From NCBI RefSeq assembly GCF_009600315.1, contig NZ_WIWC01000011.1, forward strand, positions 1 through 64,000: a DNA stretch of 64,000 nucleotides. Reading direction: 5' to 3'. Numbering within the stretch: the first letter of the stretch is position 1; each line of letters starts with the position of its first letter. The stretch is from Pseudomonas helleri. Lineage in GTDB: Bacteria; Pseudomonadota; Gammaproteobacteria; Pseudomonadales; Pseudomonadaceae. Below the pieces are notes generated by a model. That model searched no databases. It saw nothing but the letters and a program-made list of their open reading frames with translations, and was not told where the DNA came from. Both the position numbers and the translations under genes were made by a program. This document shows positions 28,255-37,533 of this stretch, piece after piece.

Positions 28255-30702
28255 ATGTCCCAGGAACCGCTTGTTAGTGACGATCAAGTAGCGGCGTTTC
28301 GTAACGCTGTGATCACCAAATTGACCTACGCGGTGGGAAAAGACCCGGAACACGCGTTTGACCACGACTGGTTTGAAGCGGTCGCCCTGGCCGCGCGCGA
28401 CCATATGGTCGAGCACTGGATGGACAACACCCGGCAGATTTATCGCAAAGACCAAAAGCGCGTGTACTACCTCTCGCTGGAATTTCTGATCGGGCGCTTG
28501 CTCTACGACAGCCTCAGCAACCTCGGCCTGCTGGAGATCGCGCGTGAGGCCATGAGCGAGTTGGGCGTCGATCTGGAACGTATTCGCCTGCTGGAGCCGG
28601 ATGCGGCGCTGGGTAACGGCGGCCTCGGGCGTCTGGCGGCGTGCTTTATGGAAAGTATGTCGACCCTGGGCGTGGCTGCACACGGCTATGGCATTCGCTA
28701 TGAGCACGGGCTCTTTCGCCAAAGCATTGTCGACGGTTGGCAGCAAGAGCAAACCGAGAACTGGCTCGACTTCGGCAACCCTTGGGAGTTTGAACGCGCC
28801 GAAGTGCTGTACTCCATCGGCTTCGGCGGTTCGGTGGAATCCAAAGAAGACGAGCAAGGCCAGTTGCGGCAAATCTGGTGGCCCGGCGAAACCGTGCGCG
28901 CCATCGCCTATGACACCCCTGTGGTGGGCTGGCGTGGAGCCAGCGTCAACACCTTGCGCTTGTGGCGGGCGAGGGCGCTGCACGACCTGAATCTGGGACG
29001 CTTCAATGCCGGAGACCATTTGGGCGCGGTGGCAGAAGTGGTGCGCGCCGAGAGCATCTCCCGCGTTCTGTACCCGGCGGACAGCAACGAAGCGGGGCAA
29101 GAGCTGCGCTTGCGTCAGGAATACTTCTTTGTTTCGGCTTCACTACAGGACTTGCTGCGCCGCCATTTGCACGCGCACGTGAACCTGTTGAACCTGGCCG
29201 ATCACGTGTCCATCCAACTCAATGACACGCATCCCTCAATCGCTGTGGCCGAGTTGATGCGCATCCTGGTCGATGAGCACGGCATGACGTGGGCCGTCGC
29301 GTGGCAAATCACCGTCGATACCCTGTCTTACACCAACCACACCTTGCTGCCGGAGGCGCTGGAAACCTGGCCGGTGGCGTTGATGGAGCGCCTATTGCCG
29401 CGGCATATGCAGATCATCTACTTGATCAACGGCTATCACATTGATTCGCTGCGTGAGAAAGGTGTGCATGATTTTGACGTGCTGCGTGCCGTGTCGTTGA
29501 TCGAGGAAGATCACGGCCGCCGGGTGCGCATGGGTAATCTGGCGTTTCTCGGTTGCCATAGCGTCAACGGGGTGTCCGGGCTGCACACCCAACTGATGCG
29601 CAGCACCGTGTTCGCCGAGATGCACAAGCTGTATCCCGACCGGATCAACAACAAGACCAATGGGGTGACGTTCCGCCGCTGGCTGTTCCAGGCTAATCCG
29701 CCGCTGACCGCCATGCTGGTCGATGCGTTAGGCGCGGATGTGCTGGATGAAACCGAGCACAAACTGATCAAGCTGGAACCTTTCGCCGAACGTGCAGACT
29801 TCCGCAAAAAATTCGCCGAGCAGCGCCTGCAAAATAAATGCACCTTGGCGGCGCTGATTTATGAGCGTTTGGGCGTCGTGGTCAACCCTGAAGCGATGTT
29901 CGATGTGCAGGTCAAACGCATCCACGAGTACAAACGCCAGTTGCTCAATTTGCTGCACACCGTGGCCCTGTATCAGGCGATTCGTGCCGAGCCGGGCAAT
30001 CACTGGGTGCCCCGGGTGAAAATTTTTGCGGGCAAGGCGGCAGCCAGCTACGACCAGGCCAAACTCATCATCAAGCTGGCCAACGACATCGCCCGTACCG
30101 TTAATAACGACCCGACGGTGCGTGGATTGCTCAAAGTCGTATTTATCCCCAACTACAACGTCAGCCTGGCCGAGAACATCATCCCGGCGGCGGACTTGTC
30201 CGAGCAGATCTCCACCGCAGGTTTCGAAGCATCGGGCACCAGCAACATGAAGTTTGGCCTTAACGGCGCGTTGACCATCGGCACAATGGATGGCGCCAAC
30301 GTGGAAATGTGTGAACGGGTAGGGGCCGAAAACATGTTCATCTTCGGCCTCAGTTCGCAACAGGTTGAAGCGCGCCAACGCAGCGGTGACTTTAATGCGG
30401 CGCCGGATGTTGCCGCCTCGCACCGGCTCAATGATGTGTTGCAGGCGATCCGCAGCGGCGTGTTTTCCCATGATGACCCGGCGCGCTACACGGCCATGAT
30501 TGATTCATTGATCAACTATGACCGCTTTTTGGTCTGCGCTGACTTCGACTCCTATTGGGCGGCGCAGATGCGCGTCGAACACCTGTGGCATGACAAGGAT
30601 GCCTGGTGGCGCACGTCAGTGCTGAACACCGCGCGCATGGGCTGGTTCTCCTCGGACCGCACCATTCGCGAATACGCCACCGAAATCTGGAAAGCGCTGT
30701 AA
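28255..30702 (+). CDS. glgP: glycogen/maltodextrin phosphorylase
   Basis: An 815-residue PLP-dependent enzyme releasing glucose-1-phosphate from alpha-glucans. Motifs include ALGNGGLGRLAACFMESM, AAHGYGIRYEHGLF, LNDTHPSIAVAELMR, NGVTFRRWLFQANP, VKRIHEYKRQLLN and the PLP-lysine block GTSNMKFGLNGALTIGTMDG. Length is normal for the family. It stands alone here; fbp follows after 124 bases but has its own ribosome site. Other glycogen genes are not in the window. Confidence 0.96.
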   Translation: MSQEPLVSDDQVAAFRNAVITKLTYAVGKDPEHAFDHDWFEAVALAARDHMVEHWMDNTRQIYRKDQKRVYYLSLEFLIGRLLYDSLSNLGLLEIAREAMSELGVDLERIRLLEPDAALGNGGLGRLAACFMESMSTLGVAAHGYGIRYEHGLFRQSIVDGWQQEQTENWLDFGNPWEFERAEVLYSIGFGGSVESKEDEQGQLRQIWWPGETVRAIAYDTPVVGWRGASVNTLRLWRARALHDLNLGRFNAGDHLGAVAEVVRAESISRVLYPADSNEAGQELRLRQEYFFVSASLQDLLRRHLHAHVNLLNLADHVSIQLNDTHPSIAVAELMRILVDEHGMTWAVAWQITVDTLSYTNHTLLPEALETWPVALMERLLPRHMQIIYLINGYHIDSLREKGVHDFDVLRAVSLIEEDHGRRVRMGNLAFLGCHSVNGVSGLHTQLMRSTVFAEMHKLYPDRINNKTNGVTFRRWLFQANPPLTAMLVDALGADVLDETEHKLIKLEPFAERADFRKKFAEQRLQNKCTLAALIYERLGVVVNPEAMFDVQVKRIHEYKRQLLNLLHTVALYQAIRAEPGNHWVPRVKIFAGKAAASYDQAKLIIKLANDIARTVNNDPTVRGLLKVVFIPNYNVSLAENIIPAADLSEQISTAGFEASGTSNMKFGLNGALTIGTMDGANVEMCERVGAENMFIFGLSSQQVEARQRSGDFNAAPDVAASHRLNDVLQAIRSGVFSHDDPARYTAMIDSLINYDRFLVCADFDSYWAAQMRVEHLWHDKDAWWRTSVLNTARMGWFSSDRTIREYATEIWKAL

Positions 30703-30826
30703 GTGGGGGATTTCACCCTTCAACTGAACCCGTTCGGTCAGTTCTGAGTCTGATTAGAAGATTTGCACGGCAACTCGCGTTAAACTGCGCGGGTTTTCGC
30801 CCCCTCCCCCTAGTTCGGAGCCTTAC

Positions 30827-31837
30827 ATGTCCCGCGTTACCCTGAGTCGCTATCTGATCGAGCAGACCCGCAGCAACAACACCCCTGCTGATTTGCGTTT
30901 CCTCATCGAAGTGGTGGCGCGTGCTTGCAAAGAGATCAGCCACGCCGTGTCCAAAGGCGCCCTGGGTGGTGTTTTGGGCAGCATGGGCACTGAAAACGTA
31001 CAAGGTGAAGTGCAGAAAAAACTCGACGTGATTTCCAACGAAATCCTGCTCGAAGCCAACGAATGGGGCGGTCACCTGGCCGGCATGGCGTCCGAAGAAA
31101 TGGACAATGCCTACCAGATCCCGGGCAAATACCCGAAAGGCGCCTACCTGCTGGTGTTCGACCCACTGGACGGTTCGTCCAACATCGACATCAACGCACC
31201 GGTTGGCACCATCTTTTCGGTACTGCGTTGCCCGAACGAATACCTGAGCCAGAACGAAGCGCTGAATGAAAAAGCCTTCCTGCAGCCGGGTACCGAGCAA
31301 GTGGCTGCCGGTTACGCCATCTACGGCCCTCAGACCATGCTGGTACTGACCTTGGGCGACGGTGTCAAAGGCTTCACCCTGGACCGTGAAATGGGCAGCT
31401 TCGTCCTGACCCACGAAGACATCACCATCCCTGAAAGCACCCAGGAATTCGCCATCAACATGTCCAACCAGCGTCACTGGGAAGCCCCGGTACAGCGCTA
31501 CGTTGACGAGCTGCTGGCAGGCGAGGAAGGCCCGTTGAAGAAGAACTTCAACATGCGCTGGGTCGCGGCCATGGTGGCCGATGTTCACCGCATCCTGACC
31601 CGTGGCGGCTTGTTCATGTACCCACGTGACAGCCGTGAGCCTTCCAAGCCGGGCAAACTGCGCCTGATGTACGAAGCCAATCCGATGTCGTTCCTGGTTG
31701 AGCAAGCAGGCGGCGCATCCACCGACGGCCATCAGCGCATTCTCGACATCCAGCCAGAAGGCCTGCACCAGCGCGTAGCGGTGTACCTGGGCTCGAAAGA
31801 AGAAGTGGCGCGCATCACCGCTTACCACAAAGCGTAA
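30827..31837 (+). CDS. fbp: fructose-1,6-bisphosphatase class 1
   Basis: A 336-residue gluconeogenic phosphatase. Metal-site motifs are [26 protein letters not shown] and [17 protein letters not shown]. The substrate-binding [11 protein letters not shown] and [13 protein letters not shown] blocks are conserved. GGAG lies upstream of ATG 30827. Pseudomonas lacks phosphofructokinase, so FBPase serves gluconeogenesis and Entner-Doudoroff cycling. A REP pair follows. Confidence 0.97.
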   Translation: MSRVTLSRYLIEQTRSNNTPADLRFLIEVVARACKEISHAVSKGALGGVLGSMGTENVQGEVQKKLDVISNEILLEANEWGGHLAGMASEEMDNAYQIPGKYPKGAYLLVFDPLDGSSNIDINAPVGTIFSVLRCPNEYLSQNEALNEKAFLQPGTEQVAAGYAIYGPQTMLVLTLGDGVKGFTLDREMGSFVLTHEDITIPESTQEFAINMSNQRHWEAPVQRYVDELLAGEEGPLKKNFNMRWVAAMVADVHRILTRGGLFMYPRDSREPSKPGKLRLMYEANPMSFLVEQAGGASTDGHQRILDIQPEGLHQRVAVYLGSKEEVARITAYHKA

Positions 31838-31851
31838 GTTGTACCCGTCCT

Positions 31852-31984
31852 CGTAGCAGCTGCCGAAGGCTGCGATCGGGGGCGAAGCCGCCGCAAAATC
31901 AGCAATCGCGGTCTATCTGGTAGACCGCGATTTTAGCCTTTACGATCCCTACGCGATCGGACGCAGCCTTCGGCAGCTGCTACG
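31852..31984. repeat. REP pair, CGTAGCAGCTGCCG family (inverted)
   Basis: CGTAGCAGCTGCCGAAGGCTGCGATCGG at the left faces GCAGCCTTCGGCAGCTGCTACG at the right, with CGCGGTCTA/TAGACCGCG pairing in the middle. Confidence 0.88.
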
Positions 31985-32107
31985 AAATTCACTTGCCTCT
32001 ACCCCCGCCAAAACAAATCCTTCCCCCCTGCGGGAACCCCTTCGCGTTTATCTCTTCTAAGCTTGCAGCAGGCAGCGATGCCGACTTTCTTTCTCAGGAG
32101 CTTTTCC

Positions 32108-32362
32108 ATGAAGTTGCGTTCTTTGGCATTGTTGTCGTTCTGTGTGTTGTTAGCGGCCTGCAGCAAGGTCAATCAAGAGAACTACTCCAAACTTTCGGCA
32201 GGTATGACCAAGGCGCAAGTGGAGCAATTGCTGGGTTCGCCCACTGAATGTTCAGGCGCGCTGGGCATGTCGAGCTGCACATGGGGCGATCAAAAAGCCT
32301 TTATCAGCGTGCAATACGCAGGCGATAAAGTGCTGATTTTCTCGGGCCAGGGTTTGAAGTAA
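32108..32362 (+). CDS. small lipoprotein, SmpA/OmlA-like
   Basis: An 84-residue lipoprotein from ATG 32108 (AGGAG upstream). The lipobox is LLAAC, with the lipidated cysteine at residue 18, so the protein is membrane-anchored in the periplasm. The mature part (NYSKLSAGMTKAQVEQLLGSP, SCTWGDQKAFISVQY) resembles the SmpA/OmlA-like DUF3862 beta-fold, as in the BAM subunit BamE, but it is a separate small family. Residue 19 is serine, suggesting transport to the outer membrane. The lipocalin follows 21 bases downstream. Confidence 0.82.
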   Translation: MKLRSLALLSFCVLLAACSKVNQENYSKLSAGMTKAQVEQLLGSPTECSGALGMSSCTWGDQKAFISVQYAGDKVLIFSGQGLK

Positions 32363-32383
32363 GACTGATCAGGAGCGATTGCG

Positions 32384-32953
32384 ATGAAACGTCTATTAGC
32401 CAGCCTTGCGGCTGCATTGGTGTTGGCAGGGTGTTCTACGTCGAGCAATGACTCAATGGCACCTAGAACGGTCGATAACGTCGACCTCAAACGCTATCAG
32501 GGCACGTGGTATGAACAGGCACGATTGCCGATGTTCTTCCAGCGTAACTGCGCCCAGTCCGAAGCCCATTACAGCTTGAAACCCGATGGCAACGTCGCGG
32601 TGCTCAACCGTTGCTTGACCGCAGAGGGTGAGTGGCAGGAAGCCAAAGGCACAGCGACCCCGCAAGTACCGGGTAAAACCGACAAATTGTGGGTCGAGTT
32701 TGATAACTGGGTGTCGACCTTGTTGCCCGGCGTGACCAAGGACGATTACTGGGTCTTGTATCTCGGCGACAACTACAGCACGGCGTTGGTGGGCAACCCT
32801 GACCGTAAATACCTGTGGTTATTGTCGCGCAAGCCGCAGATCGACCAGCAAACCCGCGATGAATTGCTCAGCAAGGCTCAGCAGCAGGGTTATGACACCA
32901 CACGTTTGATCTGGCGCACGCCAGATGCGGACATGCCAAAAGGTACGAAGTAA
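32384..32953 (+). CDS. blc: bacterial lipocalin (Blc-type lipoprotein)
   Basis: A 189-residue lipoprotein with signal and lipobox LVLAGC (Cys 17). The lipocalin signature VDLKRYQGTWYEQARLPMFFQR near residues 33-54 holds the GxW motif. The second conserved region YWVLYLGDNYSTALVGNPDRKYLWLLSRKP is also present. Outer-membrane lipocalins bind fatty acids or lysophospholipids and are linked to envelope stress. It is probably co-transcribed with the small lipoprotein before it. Confidence 0.92.
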   Translation: MKRLLASLAAALVLAGCSTSSNDSMAPRTVDNVDLKRYQGTWYEQARLPMFFQRNCAQSEAHYSLKPDGNVAVLNRCLTAEGEWQEAKGTATPQVPGKTDKLWVEFDNWVSTLLPGVTKDDYWVLYLGDNYSTALVGNPDRKYLWLLSRKPQIDQQTRDELLSKAQQQGYDTTRLIWRTPDADMPKGTK

Positions 32954-32960
32954 GGCTTAT

Positions 32961-32988
32961 GTGCCCCTCAGCGAGCGCTGAGGGGCAC
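32961..32988. terminator. hairpin between convergent blc and the CYTH/CHAD gene
   Basis: GTGCCCCTCAGCG-AGCGCTGAGGGGCAC, an uninterrupted 12-base stem. It lacks a strong T run, but its position between two gene ends supports a bidirectional terminator role. Confidence 0.65.
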
Positions 32989-32999
32989 AGGTTTGACGC

Positions 33000-34388
33000 T
33001 TAACCGCGCAGCAGGGTCTTCCATGCGCGGTTCTGGTACACGGCGATCGCTTGTTGCTTGCGCGCATTGAGCAATTCGTCATTGTGCTCAGCGTCTTCGG
33101 AAATCGGCATATTGGCCAACTCCTGCAACTTGTTCATCTCACCGTACAAACGGTCCAGCTCCGGAATTTCCAGCACGTTACGCGCCAGACGCAACCAGGC
33201 CTGAATGCGCTCGATGCGCGGCAATTGCTCGGCCAGGTCTTCGGGTTGCTGCTGGTAGCGATTCAAGCGCAAAGCGATGGCTTCGTCCGACAGCAAACGT
33301 GGCAGCCAGCTGGCCAGTTGAGCGGCGCCCTGACGGTTGCCACGGGTGGTGCCGCGATCAACGGTCCAGCTGCGTTCCATCAACCAACGCGAAGTGTTCA
33401 GAGAGAACTGGCCCCAGCGTGGGTCTTCCAGTTCTTCCAGGAACTGTTCAGGCGCGGCTTTACGCACGTCTTCATCGTCCTGACCGATTTGCACCAGCGG
33501 GCGCCAGTCTTCGAGCAACGCGTCCAGCGCAGCACGCAAGGCGCTGGTGGATTGGCGTGGTGCCGCCTGACCGAGGCTGCTGACCAGCGCACGCAGGTCG
33601 ATCAGTTGCTGTACCCAGTCTTGCAGCAAGCGCCAGTGGCCATTGAAGCGGTACTGCTCGGCCAGCCGCTGGCTGTTGCCCAGCAAGTGCCAGGCCAGCG
33701 CGGCGAAGGCGTCGTCCAGCGGTGTTTCAGGGGTCAGCTCGGGAGCGGGCAGGGTGACTGAGTAGCTGTTGGCGTCGAACAGGCGGTAGCCACGTTCAGC
33801 CTTGCTGATGTCACACGGCATCAGCGCCAGCTTCTCGGCCAGCTCGGCGGCCAGTTCCAGCAGAGCAGACGGCTCGCCTTCACGCAGTTCAAGTTCCAGC
33901 TCGCAGATTTCTTCTTTCTGCTTGCCGGCAATCACGTGGCCCAGATCCAGTGCGGCTTCAATCACAACTTTGGCCTTGCCGCGGCCCCAGGAAATTTCCG
34001 CGCGCTCGCGGACAAAATCGGTGGTGAAGATCGGCTTCAGGGTTTTCTTGTCCAGCTCGGCCAATTCCTCGGGCCAGCATTCGCCGTCGAGCAATTTGGT
34101 GTCGAGCTTGGCTTTGGCCAGTTTCCAGTCGTATTCGTTACGCTGCGACAGACCGGCAACGCTTTGGCCGCGGGTCTTGAGGGTTTGAATCACCTCGTCG
34201 CCATCGCGGCGCAGACGCAGGGCAACCTTGGCCTTGGCCAGATCGCGCTCAGGCGTGTCGAAGTACTGATTGAGCAACTCACGGCTTTCCCAGCCACTTT
34301 TGTTGCGCTTTTTCAGCAGAGGGTGCTCACGCAAGGCGGCGAGGGTTTCGCGGCTTACGCGCAGTTTGATTTCGGTTTCTTTGTGCAT
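33000..34388 (-). CDS. CYTH and CHAD domain protein (inorganic triphosphatase)
   Basis: A 462-residue cytoplasmic protein. The N-terminal CYTH domain (about 1-200) begins with the diagnostic HKETEIKLRVS and shows YFDTPERDLAKAKVALRLRRDG and QTLKTRG, whose acidic and basic side chains line the triphosphate tunnel. The C-terminal CHAD domain (about 225-460) is helical, with conserved histidine/arginine positions for polyphosphate binding. It is like E. coli YgiF, a tripolyphosphatase. It is divergent from argE. Confidence 0.9.
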   Translation of the reverse strand: MHKETEIKLRVSRETLAALREHPLLKKRNKSGWESRELLNQYFDTPERDLAKAKVALRLRRDGDEVIQTLKTRGQSVAGLSQRNEYDWKLAKAKLDTKLLDGECWPEELAELDKKTLKPIFTTDFVRERAEISWGRGKAKVVIEAALDLGHVIAGKQKEEICELELELREGEPSALLELAAELAEKLALMPCDISKAERGYRLFDANSYSVTLPAPELTPETPLDDAFAALAWHLLGNSQRLAEQYRFNGHWRLLQDWVQQLIDLRALVSSLGQAAPRQSTSALRAALDALLEDWRPLVQIGQDDEDVRKAAPEQFLEELEDPRWGQFSLNTSRWLMERSWTVDRGTTRGNRQGAAQLASWLPRLLSDEAIALRLNRYQQQPEDLAEQLPRIERIQAWLRLARNVLEIPELDRLYGEMNKLQELANMPISEDAEHNDELLNARKQQAIAVYQNRAWKTLLRG

Positions 34389-34544
34389 GGCCGGAAAATC
34401 CAGAAGCGGTGTGCAGCCGGGGAAAGAGTGGCTGCCAAGGCCGTGCAGTGTACAGGACTCGCCGAAGCTATGCCCCGCATGGGTTTATTCTGCGGCGCAG
34501 ATGGCTCTATGATGGGCCTCGCCCAGCCAACAGGAAGTCAGCGC

Positions 34545-35696
34545 ATGCCTTTACCTTCCCTCAAAGAGCAGTTCGCTGCCTTGATCGGCACGCCGTCGGT
34601 CAGTTGCACCCAGCCTCATCTGGATCAATCCAACCGCGCCGTGATCGACTTGCTGGCCACCTGGCTGGGGGATTTGGGCTTCAGCTGTGACATCCAACAG
34701 GTCAGCCCCGGCAAATTCAACCTGCTGGCCAGCTTTGGCAGCGGCCCCGGCGGGCTGGTGCTGGCGGGGCACAGCGACACCGTGCCGTATGACGAAGCGC
34801 TGTGGCAGACCGATCCGCTCAAGCTGACCGAAGTCGATAACCGCTGGGTCGGTCTGGGCAGTTGCGACATGAAAGGCTTTTTCGCATTGATCATCGAGGC
34901 CGTCCGCCCGTTGCTTGATCAGCCGTTCAAACAACCCCTGCTGATTCTGGCCACGTGCGATGAAGAAACCTCGATGGCCGGTGCGCGAGCGTTGGCGCAA
35001 GCGGGTCGCCCGCTGGGCCGGGCGGCGGTGATTGGCGAGCCTACGGGCCTCAAACCGATCCGCATGCACAAAGGCGTGATGATGGAGCGCATCGACATAC
35101 TGGGGCGCAGCGGTCACTCCTCCGACCCCAGTCTTGGTCACAGCGCGCTGGACGCCATGCACGATGCGATGAGCGAACTCAAGGCCCTGCGCCAGCAATG
35201 GCTGGGCGAGTACCGCAACCCGCAATTCAGCGTGCCACAGCCGACCTTGAACTTCGGCTGCATCCACGGCGGCGACAACCCCAACCGCATTTGCGGCCAG
35301 TGCTCGCTGGAATTCGACCTGCGACCTTTGCCGGGGATGGACCCCGACGCGCTGCGTGCGATCATTCGCAGCAAGCTTGAACCCTTGGCCGAACGCCATC
35401 AGGTAAACATCGATTTCGCCCCTATTGCCGCGGGCGTGGCGCCGTTTGAACAGGCTGCCGACGCTGAGCTGGTTCGCGTGGCCGAACGCCTGACCGGCCA
35501 TGTCGCGCAAGCAGTAGCGTTTGGCACCGAAGCGCCTTATCTTCAGCAGCTTGGCTGCGAGACCATCGTGCTGGGGCCGGGTGACATCACCTGCGCTCAT
35601 CAACCGGGTGAACATCTGGAAATGTCACGTTTGCAGCCGACCGTGCGTCTACTGACACAGTTGATTGAACATTATTGCCTGACCCCGGCCCGGTAA
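34545..35696 (+). CDS. argE: acetylornithine deacetylase
   Basis: A 383-residue M20-family zinc deacetylase of arginine synthesis. ATG 34545 follows AGGAAG; a much longer in-frame extension runs antisense to the CYTH/CHAD gene and is rejected. Metal ligands and catalytic residues are in LAGHSDTVPYDE, GLGSCDMKGFFAL, ATCDEETSM (general base) and VIGEPTGL, with a late histidine in DITCAHQPGEH. Pseudomonas also recycles acetyl groups through ArgJ, so ArgE is partly redundant. argA follows, and the two are adjacent steps around the acetyl cycle. Confidence 0.95.
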   Translation: MPLPSLKEQFAALIGTPSVSCTQPHLDQSNRAVIDLLATWLGDLGFSCDIQQVSPGKFNLLASFGSGPGGLVLAGHSDTVPYDEALWQTDPLKLTEVDNRWVGLGSCDMKGFFALIIEAVRPLLDQPFKQPLLILATCDEETSMAGARALAQAGRPLGRAAVIGEPTGLKPIRMHKGVMMERIDILGRSGHSSDPSLGHSALDAMHDAMSELKALRQQWLGEYRNPQFSVPQPTLNFGCIHGGDNPNRICGQCSLEFDLRPLPGMDPDALRAIIRSKLEPLAERHQVNIDFAPIAAGVAPFEQAADAELVRVAERLTGHVAQAVAFGTEAPYLQQLGCETIVLGPGDITCAHQPGEHLEMSRLQPTVRLLTQLIEHYCLTPAR

Positions 35697-35736
35697 ATTG
35701 CCCGAGCCCCGCCCCGTACACACAAGGAGAGCACGC

Positions 35737-35763
35737 GTGTTGCCAACTTTGTTTCGACGATAA
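35737..35763 (+). CDS. possible arginine-rich leader peptide ahead of argA
   Basis: An 8-codon frame GTG TTG CCA ACT TTG TTT CGA CGA TAA (MLPTLFRR). A textbook AAGGAG lies 7 bases before the GTG, and the frame ends 69 bases before argA. The last two sense codons are arginine CGA, a rare codon in Pseudomonas. The following stretch has short GC arms and T runs (CCCTTTTTAGG, CTATTTTT) that could form alternative structures. By analogy with amino-acid attenuators, this suggests translation-coupled control of argA by arginyl-tRNA. That is inference from layout alone; no classical terminator is clear. Confidence 0.4.
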   Translation: MLPTLFRR

Positions 35764-35832
35764 CCATCAGCCCGTTGTGCGCGCGTTGTATTTGCCCTTT
35801 TTAGGCGGCTCTATTTTTAACAGGCTCTGGTT

Positions 35833-37131
35833 ATGCACGATTACGTTAATTGGTTGCGTCACGCGTCTCCTTACATCAATGCCCACCGCGACTGCACCTT
35901 TGTCGTCATGCTCCCCGGCGACGGCGTGGCGCACCCCAACTTTGGCAACATCGTTCACGACCTGGTGCTGCTGCACAGTCTGGGCGTGCGACTGGTGCTG
36001 GTGCACGGTTCGCGTCCGCAAATCGAAAGCCGGCTGCAAGCCCGTGGTCTGGTGCCGCATTACCACGACGGCCTGCGCATCACCGATGCGCCGACCCTTG
36101 AGTGCGTGATCGACGCTGTGGGCCAGTTGCGCATTGCCATTGAAGCGCGGTTGTCGATGGACATGGCCTCCTCGCCGATGCAAGGCTCGCGCCTGCGGGT
36201 GGCCAGCGGCAATCTGGTCACGGCGCGGCCGATTGGCGTGCTCAATGGCGTGGACTATCACCACACCGGCGAAGTGCGCCGGGTTGACCGCAAGGGCATC
36301 AATCGCCTGCTGGATGAGCGTTCGATTGTATTGCTGTCGCCATTGGGCTACTCGCCCACGGGTGAGATTTTCAACCTGGCCTGCGAAGACGTCGCGACCC
36401 GTGCAGCGATTGATCTGGGCGCAGACAAACTGTTGTTGTTCGGTGCCGAGCCGGGCTTGCTCGACGAAGACGGGCGTCTGGTGCGCGAACTGCGGCCGCA
36501 ACAAGTGCCCGCGCACATGAAGCGTCTGGGCAGCGATTATCAGGCTGAGTTGTTGGATGCAGCGGCGGAAGCTTGCCGGGGCGGTGTGCCGCGCAGCCAT
36601 ATCGTCAGCTACGCCGAAGATGGCGCGCTGCTGACCGAACTGTTCACCCGTAACGGCGGCGGTACGCTGGTGGCGCAGGAGCAGTTTGAAGTTACCCGCG
36701 AAGCGGCGATTGAAGACGTGGGTGGTTTGCTTGAACTCATCAGCCCGCTGGAAGAGCAGGGCATTCTGGTGCGCCGCTCGCGCGAAGTGCTGGAGCGCGA
36801 AATCGAGCAATTCAGCGTGGTGGAGCGTGAAGGCATGATCATCGCCTGTGCGGCGCTGTATCAGATTGCTGATTCGGACGCGGGGGAGTTGGCGTGTTTG
36901 GCGGTGAACCCGGAATACCGTCATGGTCGCCGGGGTGATGAACTGCTGGAGCGCATTGAAAGCCGTGCGCGGGCGCAGGGGTTGAAGACGCTGTTTGTAC
37001 TGACGACGCGCACGGCGCACTGGTTCCGCGAGCGTGGTTTTGAGCCGAGTAGCGTAGAGCGTCTGCCGGCGGCGCGGGCTTCGCTTTATAACTACCAGCG
37101 TAATTCGAAGATCTTTGAAAAGGCGCTGTAA
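35833..37131 (+). CDS. argA: N-acetylglutamate synthase
   Basis: A 432-residue first enzyme of arginine synthesis. The N-terminal amino-acid-kinase-like domain (about 20-280; PGDGVAHPNFGNIVHDLVLLHSLGVRLVLVHGSRPQIE) binds arginine for feedback inhibition. The C-terminal GNAT domain (about 290-432) carries the acetyl-CoA loop CLAVNPEYRHGRRGDELLERI and TTRTAHWFRERGF. Length and layout match the classical ArgA. No SD stands out just before ATG 35833, which may matter if its translation depends on the leader structure upstream. Confidence 0.95.
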   Translation: MHDYVNWLRHASPYINAHRDCTFVVMLPGDGVAHPNFGNIVHDLVLLHSLGVRLVLVHGSRPQIESRLQARGLVPHYHDGLRITDAPTLECVIDAVGQLRIAIEARLSMDMASSPMQGSRLRVASGNLVTARPIGVLNGVDYHHTGEVRRVDRKGINRLLDERSIVLLSPLGYSPTGEIFNLACEDVATRAAIDLGADKLLLFGAEPGLLDEDGRLVRELRPQQVPAHMKRLGSDYQAELLDAAAEACRGGVPRSHIVSYAEDGALLTELFTRNGGGTLVAQEQFEVTREAAIEDVGGLLELISPLEEQGILVRRSREVLEREIEQFSVVEREGMIIACAALYQIADSDAGELACLAVNPEYRHGRRGDELLERIESRARAQGLKTLFVLTTRTAHWFRERGFEPSSVERLPAARASLYNYQRNSKIFEKAL

Positions 37132-37142
37132 AGCGCCTGCGG

Positions 37143-37258
37143 CACCCTCACCCTAGCCCTCTCCCGGAGGGAGAGGGGACTAAAGTCAAAAGCAGATTTT
37201 CGCAACACCTCAGATCAGCCCCCTCTCCCTCTGGGAGAGGGTTGGGGTGAGGGTCTTG
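37143..37258. repeat. REP-like GGGAGAGGG repeat pair (inverted)
   Basis: CACCCTCACCCTAGCCCTCTCCC at the left and GGGAGAGGGTTGGGGTGAGGG at the right flank the shared spacer with GCAGATTTTCGCAACACC. Confidence 0.8.
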
Positions 37259-37269
37259 CGCGCTAGCCA

Positions 37270-37533
37270 TCAAAACTCCCGTAAACACACATCATCAATG
37301 ACGGCCTTGCCCATCTCACACAAATAGTACGAAGCCCAGGCATGACGCTGACTGTCTTTGCCCACAGCGGCATCAAGTGCGAGTTTCTTGGCGCAATACA
37401 ACAACGCAGACACCTGCTCCAGCGCCTGACGTAAAGGCACATTGGGGTTAACGCGAAAGAGGTCGATATTGTCTTCGCCGCAAGGGCCAAAGGTCACGGC
37501 GCCGAGGGTGGTGATGGGGGGCGGTTTCATCAT
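37270..37533 (-). CDS. DUF3077 family protein
   Basis: An 87-residue protein from ATG 37533 (AGGAG 8 bases upstream on this strand). It has the pattern DNIDLFRVNPNVPLRQALEQVSALLYCAKKLALDAA followed by HAWASYYLCEMGKAVIDDV. This is typical of DUF3077 proteins, which occur in many copies in Pseudomonas, often near accessory genes. They are cytoplasmic and mostly helical; function is unknown. It marks the left edge of the bacteriocin/immunity island. Confidence 0.72.
   Translation of the reverse strand: MMKPPPITTLGAVTFGPCGEDNIDLFRVNPNVPLRQALEQVSALLYCAKKLALDAAVGKDSQRHAWASYYLCEMGKAVIDDVCLREF

Noticed and set aside
33936..34544. N-terminal extension of argE
   Set aside because: The extension is antisense to the CYTH/CHAD gene; the family start and a good ribosome site are at 34545.
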